64,000 bases of DNA, taken from contig NZ_JAKLTD010000001.1 in assembly GCF_022014235.1 (NCBI RefSeq), forward strand, positions 1 through 64,000, read 5' to 3'. This document shows, piece after piece, positions 55,574 to 64,000 of the stretch (position 1 is the stretch's first letter; the number at the start of each line of letters is the position of its first letter). Origin of the DNA: Methanothermobacter sp. K4. GTDB taxonomy: Archaea > Methanobacteriota > Methanobacteria > Methanobacteriales > Methanothermobacteraceae. Under the pieces are notes generated by a model. The model worked only from the letters and a program-made list of their open reading frames with translations, was not told the origin of the DNA and searched no databases. Made by a program: the position numbers and the translations under genes.

Positions 55574-56367
55574 CTGGACCCCCCTGCAGCGGTCTTCATT
55601 TTTCTGACCATTTCATATATCTCCCGAATCATCCCATCCCTGTCATCAAGGTTCCCGGATATCAGGTCTATGATTGCGCTTCCAACTATAACCCCATCTG
55701 CACCTGCATCAGCAAGCATGCTCACATGTTCTGGCTGTGAAACACCAAATCCAACCATCACAGGAAGGCTTCCTGCCCCCTTAACCCTCTCTATGAGTTC
55801 AAGTGTGCTATCCTCAACCCTGGACCTTGCACCGGTGACCCCCATAACCGATACAAGGTAGTGGAACCCTGAGGAAACCTGTGAGATCATTTTGAGGCGC
55901 TGATTGTCTGTTGTGGGTGCAACTATGAATATCTGGTCAATCCCATATCTTTCAGCTGCCCTGAGGGCATCAGCAGCCTCCTCTGGGGGGAGGTCCGCTG
56001 CAAGGATACCTGTAACACCGGCCTCGGCGGCCCTCCTGTAGAATTCATCAACACCCATGCGATATATGAGGTTGTAGTATACAAGAAGGCCCACCGGTAC
56101 TGAGGTGAATTCCCTTATCCTCTCTATCAATCTGAAGCAGTCATCGATGCTCATTCCGGAATTTAAAGCCCTTAAATCAGCCTCCTGAACACTTGTACCG
56201 TCTGCTATGGGGTCAGAGAATGGGAAACCTATTTCAAGGGCATCTGCACCGGCATCCACAAGTGTCCTTATGATTTCAACTGATGTCTCCATGTCAGGGT
56301 CCCCTGCAACCACAAATGGGACAAAGGCGCATCCCTTAACCCTACTGAACATTTCAGCGTAATTCAT
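55570..56367 (-). CDS. trpA: Tryptophan synthase alpha chain
   Basis: A 265-residue TIM barrel with the TrpA catalytic glutamate and substrate loop ([21 protein letters not shown]), YYNLIYRMG and the phosphate site [10 protein letters not shown]. It cleaves indole-glycerol phosphate. Start at ATG 56367, after GGGGGTGGATGT. That ribosome-binding and start segment is an exact copy of the trpB stop region 59 bases upstream. Confidence 0.95.
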   Translation of the reverse strand: MNYAEMFSRVKGCAFVPFVVAGDPDMETSVEIIRTLVDAGADALEIGFPFSDPIADGTSVQEADLRALNSGMSIDDCFRLIERIREFTSVPVGLLVYYNLIYRMGVDEFYRRAAEAGVTGILAADLPPEEAADALRAAERYGIDQIFIVAPTTDNQRLKMISQVSSGFHYLVSVMGVTGARSRVEDSTLELIERVKGAGSLPVMVGFGVSQPEHVSMLADAGADGVIVGSAIIDLISGNLDDRDGMIREIYEMVRKMKTAAGGSR

Positions 56368-56440
56368 ACATCCACCCCCAGACCAGACATGCATATATCG
56401 TTCTGACTTACTCTAGCGTAATTCATACATCCACCCCCAG
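56356..56440 (-). repeat. 26-bp direct repeat linking the trpB stop to the trpA start
   Basis: The 26 bases at 56356-56381 recur exactly at 56415-56440 (offset 59). On the minus strand the upstream copy contains the last codons and stop of trpB, and the downstream copy contains the ribosome-binding site, ATG and first codons of trpA. The 33 bases between them include GATATATGCATG, which is TATA-like. Confidence 0.9.
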
Positions 56441-57601
56441 CAGGCCCGCTGCAAGGAACATATCCTTGTCTCCCCTCCCTGAAAGGTTAACTATAACAGT
56501 CTTTCCCCTGTTTTCAGGTTTTGAGGCGTATTTTTCAAGGCATGCTATGGCATGGGCGCTTTCAAGCGCTGGCATTATACCTTCACATCTGGAGAGGAGT
56601 TTGAATCCCCTGAGGGCCTCGGCGTCGGTTATGGGCTCATACCTTGCCCTTCCAGTCTCCATGAGGTATGCGTGCTCTGGACCAACCCCTGGATAGTCAA
56701 GGCCCGCCGAAACCGAATGGGCCTCATTTATCTGCCCATCGTCATCCTGGAGTACATATGAAAGTGAACCGTGCAGTACACCCTCTGAACCGGCCGATAG
56801 GGTTGCCCCATGGTTACCTGACTCTATACCTTCACCCCCACCCTCTGCACCTATCAGTTCAACATCATCGTCCATGAAGGCCGAGAATATTCCTATAGCG
56901 TTGCTGCCGCCGCCAACACAGGCTATTATGGTATCCGGGAGTTCACCCTCAATTTCAAGTATCTGTTCCCTGGCCTCCCTGCCTATGACGCTCTGGAAGT
57001 GCTTCACCATGGTGGGGTAGGGGTGGGGCCCCATGGTGGATCCTATCAGATAGTGGGTGTCCTCCACACTGCTTATCCAGTCCCTCATGGCCTGGTTTAT
57101 GGCGTCCTTAAGTGTCCTTGAACCTGAATCAACAGGTATGACCCTTGCACCTGAGATCTCCATCCTGAAGACGTTTAGTTTCTGCCTCTCAACATCCTCG
57201 GTTCCCATGTAGACATCAACATCCATCCCAAAGAGGGCGCCTGCTGCTGCAGTTGCTATTCCATGCTGCCCGGCCCCTGTCTCTGCTATCAGCCTCCTCT
57301 TACCCATATACCCTGCAAGTAGTGCCTGGCCTATTGTATTGTTTATTTTATGGGCCCCAGTATGCAGCATATCCTCCCTCTTGAGGTAGACCCTGCATCC
57401 AAGTTTCTCTGAGAGGTTCCTGGCGTGGTACAGACCTGTTGGTCTTCCTGCATACTCCCTCAGGTAGTGGTCCAGGTCCTCATTGAACCTCCGATCCTTA
57501 CTGTAGTGGAGGAATGCCGCCTCAAGCTCCTCAAGTGCAGGTATGAGGAGTTCTGGCACGAATATTCCGCCATATTTACCAAATTTACCATCCATTATCA
57601 T
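56423..57601 (-). CDS. trpB: Tryptophan synthase beta chain (TrpB1 type)
   Basis: A 392-residue PLP enzyme. [15 protein letters not shown] carries the PLP lysine, [10 protein letters not shown] and [12 protein letters not shown] bind the cofactor phosphate. It forms tryptophan from indole and serine with TrpA. Start at ATG 57601 because AGGTG lies seven bases upstream; the frame from 57625 would add eight residues. It overlaps no gene but begins within 11 bases of the trpF stop. Confidence 0.96.
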   Translation of the reverse strand: MIMDGKFGKYGGIFVPELLIPALEELEAAFLHYSKDRRFNEDLDHYLREYAGRPTGLYHARNLSEKLGCRVYLKREDMLHTGAHKINNTIGQALLAGYMGKRRLIAETGAGQHGIATAAAGALFGMDVDVYMGTEDVERQKLNVFRMEISGARVIPVDSGSRTLKDAINQAMRDWISSVEDTHYLIGSTMGPHPYPTMVKHFQSVIGREAREQILEIEGELPDTIIACVGGGSNAIGIFSAFMDDDVELIGAEGGGEGIESGNHGATLSAGSEGVLHGSLSYVLQDDDGQINEAHSVSAGLDYPGVGPEHAYLMETGRARYEPITDAEALRGFKLLSRCEGIMPALESAHAIACLEKYASKPENRGKTVIVNLSGRGDKDMFLAAGLLGVDV

Positions 57602-57611
57602 GATAAAACAC

Positions 57612-58292
57612 CTAAATTTCTTCAATTACCCCTTTCCTGAAGGGGAGTCCCTCAATGTAATTCATGAGTTCAGCCATCATTTCATGGTCCTTTAAGCCTG
57701 GCTCAGTCTCAAGTCCCGAGTTGAAGTCCAGGCAGTCGAATTTTGATACATAATCCATGTTTTTCCTGACAAATTCCAGTGTAAGGCCCCCTGCAAGTGT
57801 AACCCTCAGGGAGGGATCCATTCCCCTTATAAGGGCCAGTAACTCAAGGGCATCTGAGGGGGCTATTATCTTTCCGGTGCCCCCTGTTTTTCCACCTGAA
57901 GTCGAGTCAAGGAGCAGGCCGGATATTCCCTGAAATTCATGTCCAGAGATGTAAGAAGAAACCGGGGGGATGGCGAGGGTCAGCTCCAGATTGTATCCCT
58001 CTTCATGCAGAGACCTAGAGATTCTTCCTGCAACCTCAGGACTTACAGAGTGCAGCTGTATCCTTTCTATACCCGTTTCATCTATAGCCTCCATTATCTT
58101 CGCGGTTTCTGATGTCTCAATGACAAGAACCGCCTTTTCATCTGGTATGATGGAGGAGAGTTCAGCCACGTCCCCCAGTTCAAGGTGCCTTGGTGACCTC
58201 TGGGCATGTATGAATCCCAGTAAATCGGCTCCAAGTGAATCTGCAAGGACCACGTCCTCCTCCCTTGTGAGCCCACAGATCTTGATCTTCAT
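57612..58292 (-). CDS. trpF: Phosphoribosylanthranilate isomerase
   Basis: A 226-residue TIM barrel with [13 protein letters not shown] at the N-terminus (the catalytic cysteine), [21 protein letters not shown] and [13 protein letters not shown] near the end. It performs the Amadori rearrangement in tryptophan synthesis. It lies 27 bases after the trpC stop. Confidence 0.94.
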   Translation of the reverse strand: MKIKICGLTREEDVVLADSLGADLLGFIHAQRSPRHLELGDVAELSSIIPDEKAVLVIETSETAKIMEAIDETGIERIQLHSVSPEVAGRISRSLHEEGYNLELTLAIPPVSSYISGHEFQGISGLLLDSTSGGKTGGTGKIIAPSDALELLALIRGMDPSLRVTLAGGLTLEFVRKNMDYVSKFDCLDFNSGLETEPGLKDHEMMAELMNYIEGLPFRKGVIEEI

Positions 58293-58319
58293 CTGATCCC
58301 TTTCCCCATCTCAGATTGC

Positions 58320-59144
58320 TCATGCGAACTGCTCAAAGAATTCGTCCCCTGAGTATCTCTTTCTGCCAGCTCTGCAGGATTTAACGGCTGCTATTATCTC
58401 ATCAAGGAGTTCCCGTGGATCACTGGCCAGCATGAGGGAGGTTCCTATGAGCAGTGCGTCTGCCCCGCAGCCCGCAAGGATCTCAGCATCCTCAGGTCCC
58501 CTGACCCCGCTTTCTGATACCAGGAGCAGCTCATCGGGTACCAGGGGGGCCAGGGCCATTGTGCGCTCAAGGTCAACCTCGAGTGTTTCCAGATTTCTGT
58601 TGTTCACACCTATTATCTCTGCTCCGGCCTCTATGGCCCTGTATATGTCAATTGCACTGTGACACTCCACCAGGGGCTCCATTGAGAGTTCCCTGCAGAT
58701 TTCAATTCCTGATTCAAGGTCAGGGAAAACCCCTGTTATGAGGAGAACCGATGATGCCCCTGATGCCCTTGCCTGGTATATCTGGTACTCGTCCACCACA
58801 AAGTCCTTCATGAGAAGGGGTATCCTGTATTCTGCTGCCTCCCTGAGGAACTCAATGGAGCCATGGAAGTACCTGTTCTCTGTGATAACAGAAACAGCGT
58901 CTGCGCCATCCCTGTACACATCCATCATCTCATGGAGGCTTCTTCCATAGGTTCTTCCTGAGGAGGGGGATGCCCTTTTATATTCACATATGAGCGATAC
59001 CCTGTTTCCTGTGAGGGCATCAGTGAAACTCAATGGTTCGTCCAGGGATGTTAGGTCATCCCTAAGCTCCTCAAGGGGCTTTTTTCTGGATAAATTCCTG
59101 ATCTCAAGTTTTCTTGATCTTATTATCTCCTGGAGTATGGACAT
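58320..59144 (-). CDS. trpC: Indole-3-glycerol phosphate synthase
   Basis: A 274-residue TIM barrel with [13 protein letters not shown] near 53, [20 protein letters not shown] near 108, [18 protein letters not shown] and [11 protein letters not shown]. Start at ATG 59144: GGATGTGATCAC lies just before it, and it stands five bases after the trpG stop. The frame from 59186 overlaps trpG and adds non-conserved residues. Confidence 0.95.
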   Translation of the reverse strand: MSILQEIIRSRKLEIRNLSRKKPLEELRDDLTSLDEPLSFTDALTGNRVSLICEYKRASPSSGRTYGRSLHEMMDVYRDGADAVSVITENRYFHGSIEFLREAAEYRIPLLMKDFVVDEYQIYQARASGASSVLLITGVFPDLESGIEICRELSMEPLVECHSAIDIYRAIEAGAEIIGVNNRNLETLEVDLERTMALAPLVPDELLLVSESGVRGPEDAEILAGCGADALLIGTSLMLASDPRELLDEIIAAVKSCRAGRKRYSGDEFFEQFA

Positions 59145-59148
59145 GTGA

Positions 59149-59730
59149 TCACATCCTGAGGAAATTTTCAAGTATGTCCCTCCCATGGGGGGTCCCTGCG
59201 GATTCCGGGTGAAACTGTAACCCGTAGACTGGATACTTCCGGTGTCTTATGGCCATTATGGTGCCGTCAGGTGCAGATGCAGATACCAGGATATCCTCAG
59301 GTACCCCACTGCATTCACATCTCAGTGAATGGTACCTTGTGGCCCTGAAGGGATTTGGAACTCCCCTGAAGAGTTCTGATCCATCATGGAAGACCTCGCT
59401 GATCTTTCCATGAACAGGTTCCGCGTAACCAACCACCCCACCAAAGTAATGGAATATCCCCTGGTGCCCGAGGCAGACGCCCAGTATGGGTCTGTCACTG
59501 AATTCACCTATCACATCGCCGCATATGCCGAAATCTTCCCTCTTAATGGGGCTACCTGGACCCGGTGAGATTATTATCCTCTCAGGGTCAAGGGCCCTAA
59601 CATAATCAATGTCCACCTCATCGTTTCTCACAACCAGGATATCTGCAGAGTCAATTTCCATCAGGATCTCCCCTGCCATCTGGTAGAGGTTGTGGGTGAA
59701 TGAGTCATAGTTATCGATTATCAGGATCAA
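59149..59730 (-). CDS. trpG: Anthranilate synthase glutamine amidotransferase subunit
   Basis: A 193-residue class I glutamine amidotransferase: [16 protein letters not shown] at the start, GVCLGHQGI with the nucleophile cysteine near 80, and the His-Glu pair in [13 protein letters not shown] near 170. It supplies ammonia to TrpE. I prefer TTG 59730 with AGGTG six bases upstream; GTG 59739 is part of that ribosome-binding site. It follows trpE by about 20 bases. Confidence 0.94.
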   Translation of the reverse strand: MILIIDNYDSFTHNLYQMAGEILMEIDSADILVVRNDEVDIDYVRALDPERIIISPGPGSPIKREDFGICGDVIGEFSDRPILGVCLGHQGIFHYFGGVVGYAEPVHGKISEVFHDGSELFRGVPNPFRATRYHSLRCECSGVPEDILVSASAPDGTIMAIRHRKYPVYGLQFHPESAGTPHGRDILENFLRM

Positions 59731-59752
59731 CTTCTTCACCTGCCATTTTCAT

Positions 59753-61144
59753 TTAGGACAGCTGAGCACCTATACTGTCAGGTTCACCTGCCATTTCCAT
59801 TGACTTTAAAAGTGCCCTTGCCTTATTCTGGCATTCCAGATATTCCATCTCAGGGATGGAGTCATGCACTATCCCTGCTCCTGCCTGGATTCTCCCGGTT
59901 TTTCCCTGGCATACCATTGACCTTATGGTTATTGCGAAGTCCGCGTTTCCATTGAGTGATAGGTAGCCAAGTGCACCTGCATAGGCATTTCTTGGAACAC
60001 CTTCAAGGGACTCTATTATTTCCATTGCCCTTATCTTTGGTGCGCCGCTCACTGTGCCTGCAGGAAAAACAGCTCCCAGGGCATCAACTGCATCCATTCC
60101 ATCCCTCAGTTTACCTGTAACATGTGAGAGTATGTGCTGTACATGGGAGAACCTCTTTATGGTCATGTATTCAGGCACCTCCACCGAGCCGAATTCCGAT
60201 ACCCGACCTATATCGTTCCGGGCAAGGTCAACCAGCATGAGGTGCTCTGCAAGTTCCTTTTCATCAGATAAAAGATCAGAGGCTATCACCCTGTCCTCTC
60301 CTTCGTTCCTCCCCCTGGGACGTGTTCCTGCAATGGGAAAGGTTTCAACTCTTCTATCCTCAACCCTGATAAGCATCTCGGGGCTTGAGCCGGTTATCTC
60401 CCGTTCACCCAGTTTAAGGTGGTACATGTATGGTGAGGGGTTGATCCTCCTGAGGGACTCATAGAATGCGAGCCTGTCTCCCCTCAGCCTGTAATCGGTG
60501 GCATTGGAGAGCACTGCCTGAAATATTTCACCCTCCCTTATCCTCTCCTTGGCCTCAAGGACCATTTCCATGTACCTCCTCTTTGAGAGGAGTGTTCGTT
60601 CTCTCCTGTATCCCAGGGTCCCTGTGGGGACCTCATCCCCAAGGATGGGGGATATATCAGGTAGTCTGTTGCCGTGACAGCTGATGTAGCTGCATTCCCC
60701 TGTCAGGTGGTTGAACATGATACCATCAAGGAAGAGTCCAAATTCAAAATCAGGGAAATCACCTTCACTGAGCCTGATGGTGTCAAAGAATCTTGCGGCC
60801 TGATAGGATATGTAACCCACGAGACCCCCGCAGAATCCTCCGGAGTTTTTTTCCATCTTCAGGAATCCCCTGAGGTCCTCGAATGGGTTTTTTGAATCAA
60901 ACTCCTCCCTGGACTCGCCATCATCAATCTCAATGACCCCTTCACGGGCCCTTATTATCATCTCAGGTTCAAATCCAATGAAGGAGTACCTTGCAAGTCC
61001 AGTGTCACTTTCCATGGACTCCAGAAGGAATGAAGACTCATATTCAGAATAGATACTTTTGAATACTTCAAAGGGTTCTCTGAATTCCAGTTTTTCTTTT
61101 ATGGGTTTTTCCAGGTTTATAATGCCAAAAACATTCACTCCCAT
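59753..61144 (-). CDS. trpE: Anthranilate synthase component I
   Basis: A 463-residue chorismate-utilising enzyme with GGFCGGLVGYISYQA near 100, LRRINPSPYMYHL, SSPEMLIRVEDRRVETFPIAGTRPRG near 265, and GTVSGAPKIRAMEIIE near 360. The N-terminal domain has LLESMESDTGLARYSFIGF, where tryptophan binds for feedback inhibition. It is the first gene of trpEGCFBAD. AGGTG lies ten bases before the ATG. Confidence 0.96.
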   Translation of the reverse strand: MGVNVFGIINLEKPIKEKLEFREPFEVFKSIYSEYESSFLLESMESDTGLARYSFIGFEPEMIIRAREGVIEIDDGESREEFDSKNPFEDLRGFLKMEKNSGGFCGGLVGYISYQAARFFDTIRLSEGDFPDFEFGLFLDGIMFNHLTGECSYISCHGNRLPDISPILGDEVPTGTLGYRRERTLLSKRRYMEMVLEAKERIREGEIFQAVLSNATDYRLRGDRLAFYESLRRINPSPYMYHLKLGEREITGSSPEMLIRVEDRRVETFPIAGTRPRGRNEGEDRVIASDLLSDEKELAEHLMLVDLARNDIGRVSEFGSVEVPEYMTIKRFSHVQHILSHVTGKLRDGMDAVDALGAVFPAGTVSGAPKIRAMEIIESLEGVPRNAYAGALGYLSLNGNADFAITIRSMVCQGKTGRIQAGAGIVHDSIPEMEYLECQNKARALLKSMEMAGEPDSIGAQLS

Positions 61145-61173
61145 GCATTCCTATCACCTTAATTAATCCACAA

Positions 61174-61225
61174 AGTACTTATACATGAAAGTACTATTTA
61201 AATCTTGCCTGTATAATAATGTACA
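61174..61225. promoter_or_regulatory. trpE/trpY divergent control region with TRP-box-like palindromes
   Basis: AGTACT occurs at 61174-61179 and 61190-61195 and TGTACA at 61220-61225. TTTAAATA on the minus strand (61195-61204) is the likely trpE TATA box, with the two AGTACT sites downstream of it and at the predicted start near 61174. TrpY of Methanothermobacter is known to bind TGTACA-type boxes and to block polymerase here when tryptophan is plentiful. TGTATAAT (61210-61217) may serve trpY. Confidence 0.7.
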
Positions 61226-61240
61226 TTGATGTGGTGTGTT

Positions 61241-61744
61241 ATGTGGAATCAGATAAAGCACAGATTCGAAAGATACCCGTCGAGAATGGATGTCGCAAGG
61301 AAGATCATAGAGCTGGGACTCAGAATAGACCCTGATGGAAAGGTCTACTGTGGTGACGTTGAAATAAATGACGTTGCCCTTGCAAGGGCCATAGGTGTTG
61401 ACAGGAGAACAGTCAGGGCAACAGCAGAAACCATCCTGGAGGATGAAAAACTCAGGGAGATATTCCAGAACCTCAGACCAGCAGGAGCACTCCTGAGGGA
61501 CGCCGCAAACGAACTTGACTTTGGTGTGGTGGAGATAGAGGCAGAGGCCAGGAACCCTGGAATACTTGCTGCCGCTGCAGAGCTGATATCCGAGAGCGGT
61601 ATAACAATAAGGCAGGCACATGCAGGGGACCCTGAACTGGATGAAAATCCAAAACTGACCATAATAACAGAAAAACCAATCCCTGGCAGTCTCCTCAGAG
61701 AATTCCTGAAAATAGACGGTGTTAAAAGGGTGTCGATATACTAG
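61241..61744 (+). CDS. trpY: Tryptophan-operon repressor TrpY
   Basis: A 167-residue protein. An N-terminal helix-turn-helix (VALARAIGVDRRTVRATAETIL near 45-66) precedes a C-terminal ACT-like domain (ILAAAAELISESGITIRQAHAG, LTIITEKPIPGSLLREFL) that binds tryptophan. It represses its own gene and, with tryptophan, the divergent trp operon. Start at ATG 61241, four bases after GGTG; two earlier ATGs have none. The TrpY-type family is specific to methanogens and their relatives. Confidence 0.93.
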   Translation: MWNQIKHRFERYPSRMDVARKIIELGLRIDPDGKVYCGDVEINDVALARAIGVDRRTVRATAETILEDEKLREIFQNLRPAGALLRDAANELDFGVVEIEAEARNPGILAAAAELISESGITIRQAHAGDPELDENPKLTIITEKPIPGSLLREFLKIDGVKRVSIY

Positions 61745-61811
61745 GATATCAGTACACCACAGCAGAAAAAATAAACCCAAACATTTTAAAATTAAAGTTG
61801 AACCTGGAAAT

Positions 61812-62060
61812 TCAAATCTCCAGGTTATCCTCCTCTTCAAGGGCCTTCAGAAGTTCATCCCAGGCCTCCAGGGACTCCCTGGCCGCCTCATCAGACATGA
61901 CCTCGATGGCGTAGCCTGAGTGAACAAGCACATACTTGCCCTCCTCAACGTCATCAACAAGATCAAGTTTCACCTGTTGCCTCACACCACCAAAGTCGAC
62001 GGTGGCAACATTATCCTCACTGTCAATTTCAATAATCTGAGCAGGTGCTGCAATACACAT
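61812..62060 (-). CDS. hypC: Hydrogenase maturation chaperone HypC/HupF
   Basis: An 82-residue protein beginning MCIAAPAQI, where Cys2 carries the Fe(CN)2CO precursor in [NiFe]-hydrogenase assembly, followed by VATVDFGGVRQQVKL and YVLVHSGYAIEVM. The C-terminus is an acidic helix. GAGAGGG lies before the ATG. No other hyp gene is nearby. Confidence 0.95.
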   Translation of the reverse strand: MCIAAPAQIIEIDSEDNVATVDFGGVRQQVKLDLVDDVEEGKYVLVHSGYAIEVMSDEAARESLEAWDELLKALEEEDNLEI

Positions 62061-62133
62061 TCAATAACCCTCTCCAAATTAATAGGATTAATGTCAAAAA
62101 ATTACACTGTCAGTAATTAGATAAAGACTTGTG

Positions 62134-62143
62134 ACATATAAAG
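62134..62143 (+). promoter_or_regulatory. Putative promoter of the flavoprotein gene
   Basis: ACATATAAAG is TATA-like and would start a transcript near 62163, 24 bases before the ATG at 62187, leaving room for the AGGTG site. Confidence 0.45.
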
Positions 62144-62186
62144 ATTTGTGGGAAATAACCATTCAAGATTAATACAGGTGCGTCCT

Positions 62187-63470
62187 ATGAAGTGTGTTGT
62201 GATAGGGGGAGGTCCCGCAGGAAGGGCTGCGGCCATGGAACTTGCAGCCCTCGAAAATGATGTTACAATCATTGAAAGGAAATTCATTGGGGGAACATGC
62301 CTTAATGAGGGATGTATGGTTGTATGTGGTCTGAACGACGTTGCCAGGTTCCTGGATGAAGCCCGCCAGCTCAGGGATCTCGGTGTCGTTGACCTTGAAT
62401 ACTCCACAGACTACAGGAGAATAGCGGCTGGTGTTAGGGAAACACTCAGCAGGATAAGGCATGTTACAGAAAGGGAGACACTTGATGCAGGTGTTGAGAT
62501 AATATACGCCGACGCAGAGGTCTCAGATGGTATAGTAACCGCAGGGGATGATGAACTCCAGTATGACAGACTCATAATAGCAACAGGGGCCAGGCCCAGC
62601 ATCCCACCCATTGAGGGGGCTGAGAAAGCCATAACCTACAGGAACATCCTAGATCTTGACAGAATCCCTGAAAAACTAGTGATAATAGGTGGGGGTGTAA
62701 TTGCAGCTGAATTTGCAGGTATATTCTCCTCCCTTGGATCAGATGTGACCGTGGTATCAAGAAGCGAGTTTCTGGGCAAACTTGACCCCCTCATCAGGGA
62801 TTACATTATGAGAAAGCTTCTGAAGGACGTCAGAATCCTTGAGAACACACACACCACCACAATAGATGAGGATGGTGCCGAAACATCAGCCGGCCGCATT
62901 GAAGGCCTCACACTCCTTGCAACAGGTCAGAGACCAAACTCAGAGTTCCTTGATGGGTTCGTTGAACTCAGAGAAAACGGTGCGGTTAAGGTTAATGAAC
63001 GTATGGAGACCTCAAGAAAACACGTCTACGCGGCAGGCGACGTTACAGGTGGTCATGGGACAACACCCGTTGCAAGGATGGAAGGTGTGGTGGCCGGGCT
63101 CAATGCAGCGGGTGTTGAGAGGCGAATTGACTACCGGTACCTTCCCTATGCAATATCACTGGGGTACGATGTTGGCTTCATAGAAACAGGAGATACTGAG
63201 GGCAGGGAAGCTGTTATACCAGGTCTTGCAGGTCCAGGTTCATTCTGGAGTGTTCCCGATGGAAAAACAGGTTTAAACAAGGTTAGAATCCATGATGATG
63301 GCACTGCAGCTGCAGTATACTCTGTTGCACCGGGTGCCAGGTTGATAGTGCCCTACCTTTCACTGCTCATGCGAATGGGTGTTTCAATGTATGAATTTGA
63401 GGACTTCGTGGAGACACACCCCTCAACGGATGGTGTATACAAGCTCATGAGGTTCCTCTCAAGGTACTGA
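62187..63470 (+). CDS. FAD-dependent disulfide-reductase-family protein with altered active site
   Basis: A 427-residue protein of the dihydrolipoamide dehydrogenase/mercuric reductase fold. The FAD motif GGGPAGRAA lies near 7-15, the redox pair is Cys38/Cys43 (GGTCLNEGC), the NAD(P) motif is GGGVIAAEFAGI near 171, and VYAAGDVTG lies near 290. After the second cysteine, MVVC replaces the usual I-P-S-K. In the C-terminal interface THPSTDG keeps the His but not the Glu of HPTxxE. It is therefore unlikely to be an ordinary lipoamide or glutathione reductase; the substrate is unknown. Start at ATG 62187 after AGGTG. Confidence 0.8.
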   Translation: MKCVVIGGGPAGRAAAMELAALENDVTIIERKFIGGTCLNEGCMVVCGLNDVARFLDEARQLRDLGVVDLEYSTDYRRIAAGVRETLSRIRHVTERETLDAGVEIIYADAEVSDGIVTAGDDELQYDRLIIATGARPSIPPIEGAEKAITYRNILDLDRIPEKLVIIGGGVIAAEFAGIFSSLGSDVTVVSRSEFLGKLDPLIRDYIMRKLLKDVRILENTHTTTIDEDGAETSAGRIEGLTLLATGQRPNSEFLDGFVELRENGAVKVNERMETSRKHVYAAGDVTGGHGTTPVARMEGVVAGLNAAGVERRIDYRYLPYAISLGYDVGFIETGDTEGREAVIPGLAGPGSFWSVPDGKTGLNKVRIHDDGTAAAVYSVAPGARLIVPYLSLLMRMGVSMYEFEDFVETHPSTDGVYKLMRFLSRY

Positions 63471-63546
63471 CTCACCCACCTCCTCAGATGAGATCCCCAA
63501 ACACACCCCAGACTCAAGGTACTGACTTCCCAGCCTCCTCCTCTAT
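63458..63546. repeat. 55-bp-offset direct repeat spanning two convergent gene ends
   Basis: CTCAAGGTACTGACT occurs at 63458-63472 and again at 63513-63527, and the similarity continues into CC...CCTCCTC in both copies. The first copy contains the last codons of the flavoprotein; the second contains the last codons of the convergent glycosyltransferase. Confidence 0.8.
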
Positions 63547-64000
63547 AATTCCAGCTATCCTGTCTGCAGCTCCTATCACATCCCCACTGTAGGCCTCCGC
63601 AGCCCTCCTCATATCATCTGAAGCCTCAAATGCCCTTAAAATAGCCTCCTCAATACCATCAAGGCCGGTCTCCAGCACTGCCCCCCTGAAGACAGCGCCC
63701 ATGTTATGGTACCTTCCATACTTGACACCCCTCAGGGCCACCACCGGCACCCTCATTGCAATGGCCTCATGGACCATCACCCCATCATCAGAGAGCACCG
63801 CAAGGTCGGCGAGGCTGTAGAGATCACTGACCCAGTCTATGTAGCCCAGGTTGATTATCCCATCACGGTCCACCATCCGCCCGTATTCCTCCCTTAGGGG
63901 GTGCCCCACAACTGTGATGTTTGCACTGACATCTGATTCTGCCATTTTAACCGCGGCCTCAGCCATCATCCTGAAAAGGGACGAACCTGAGGAGAAAACA
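63514..64000 (-). CDS. Glycosyltransferase, C-terminal part (truncated by window edge)
   Basis: The frame is open to the window end. About 162 residues are visible, including FSSGSSLFRMMAEAA, NITVVGHPLREEYGRM, SDLYSLADLAVLSDDGVMVHEAIAMRVPVVALRG and a C-terminal helical region. This is the GT-B C-terminal domain layout of MurG/glycogen-synthase-like enzymes, where ADLAVLSDDGVMVHEA corresponds to the donor-binding segment. The acceptor is unknown. Its last codons lie in the duplicated segment shared with the convergent flavoprotein gene. The start lies outside the window. Confidence 0.65.
   Translation of the reverse strand, partial: VFSSGSSLFRMMAEAAVKMAESDVSANITVVGHPLREEYGRMVDRDGIINLGYIDWVSDLYSLADLAVLSDDGVMVHEAIAMRVPVVALRGVKYGRYHNMGAVFRGAVLETGLDGIEEAILRAFEASDDMRRAAEAYSGDVIGAADRIAGIIEEEAGKSVP

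Noticed and set aside
61163..61840. 225-residue open frame on the minus strand across trpY
   Set aside because: It is exactly antisense to trpY, rich in Cys, Phe and Tyr, and has no ribosome-binding site. The plus-strand TrpY has clear HTH and ACT-like segments.

Overview
This window looks like chromosomal DNA of a thermophilic hydrogenotrophic methanogen of the Methanobacteriales, almost certainly Methanothermobacter (close to M. thermautotrophicus). The evidence is a trpEGCFBAD operon divergent from a trpY repressor gene, a complete archaeal CODH/acetyl-CoA synthase operon, coenzyme M biosynthesis (comA), a methanogenesis-marker protein, an archaeal histone, the spt5-L11 and L1-L10-L12 ribosomal blocks, TFE, RadB and ABCE1. 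Shine-Dalgarno sites follow the GGTGAT/GGAGG pattern, and TTG and GTG starts are common. I see no CRISPR array, prophage, integrase or insertion sequence. This is core genome with very short spacers.

Layout. 1-3000: end of an unknown gene, a 2TM protein, an HTH-PhoU regulator, a membrane protein, a phosphoesterase and tRNA-Thr/tRNA-Leu. 3100-8370 (+): a small ferredoxin overlapping a geranylgeranyl-reductase-type flavoprotein, a GT-C membrane protein fused to an alpha/alpha-toroid, and a HEAT-repeat protein. 8370-16430 (-): the operon cdhA-cdhB-cdhC-cooC-cdhD-cdhE-ferredoxin. 16780-19500 (+): a cobalt/nickel importer cbiMNQO facing the nickel- and corrinoid-dependent cdh operon; its ATPase ends in four His-rich 12-residue repeats. 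19500-30800: a TadA/TadC pair, a Zn-ribbon methyltransferase, a TctA-like permease, EF-1beta with a Zn-ribbon partner, a MfnE-like kinase, Pth2, histone, ABCE1, an aminotransferase and RadB. 30800-37400: Sua5, an archaetidylinositol-phosphate-synthase-type enzyme, DUF357, DUF47, DUF434, FBP aldolase/phosphatase, ThiI and methanogenesis marker 16. 37400-44750 (-): AlaS, L12, L10, L1, L11, Spt5, SecE and FtsZ. 45500-54400 (+): comA with an ABC ATPase, a P-loop GTPase and a CdhE-like Fe-S protein, then a CofE-like protein, TFE, an HD protein, a glutamate-synthase-like protein, ArcS, DUF59, adenylate kinase and tRNA-Ile. 54500-61800: the trp operon and trpY. 61800-64000: HypC, a flavin disulfide-reductase-like protein and a truncated glycosyltransferase.

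The points most worth following are: (i) the His-repeat tail of CbiO; (ii) two genes (thiI and the HEAT protein) whose only sensible start is ATT; (iii) the three-gene ATPase/GTPase/Fe-S cassette behind comA, whose cysteine spacing copies that of CdhE; (iv) the GT-C/toroid fusion; (v) imperfect direct duplications with offsets of 55-61 bp at four gene borders, one at the trpB/trpA junction; and (vi) several structured intergenic elements that could be RNAs or operators.

Functions come from recognising families by eye. No database search was run. Promoter calls rest only on TATA-like sequence at a suitable distance.
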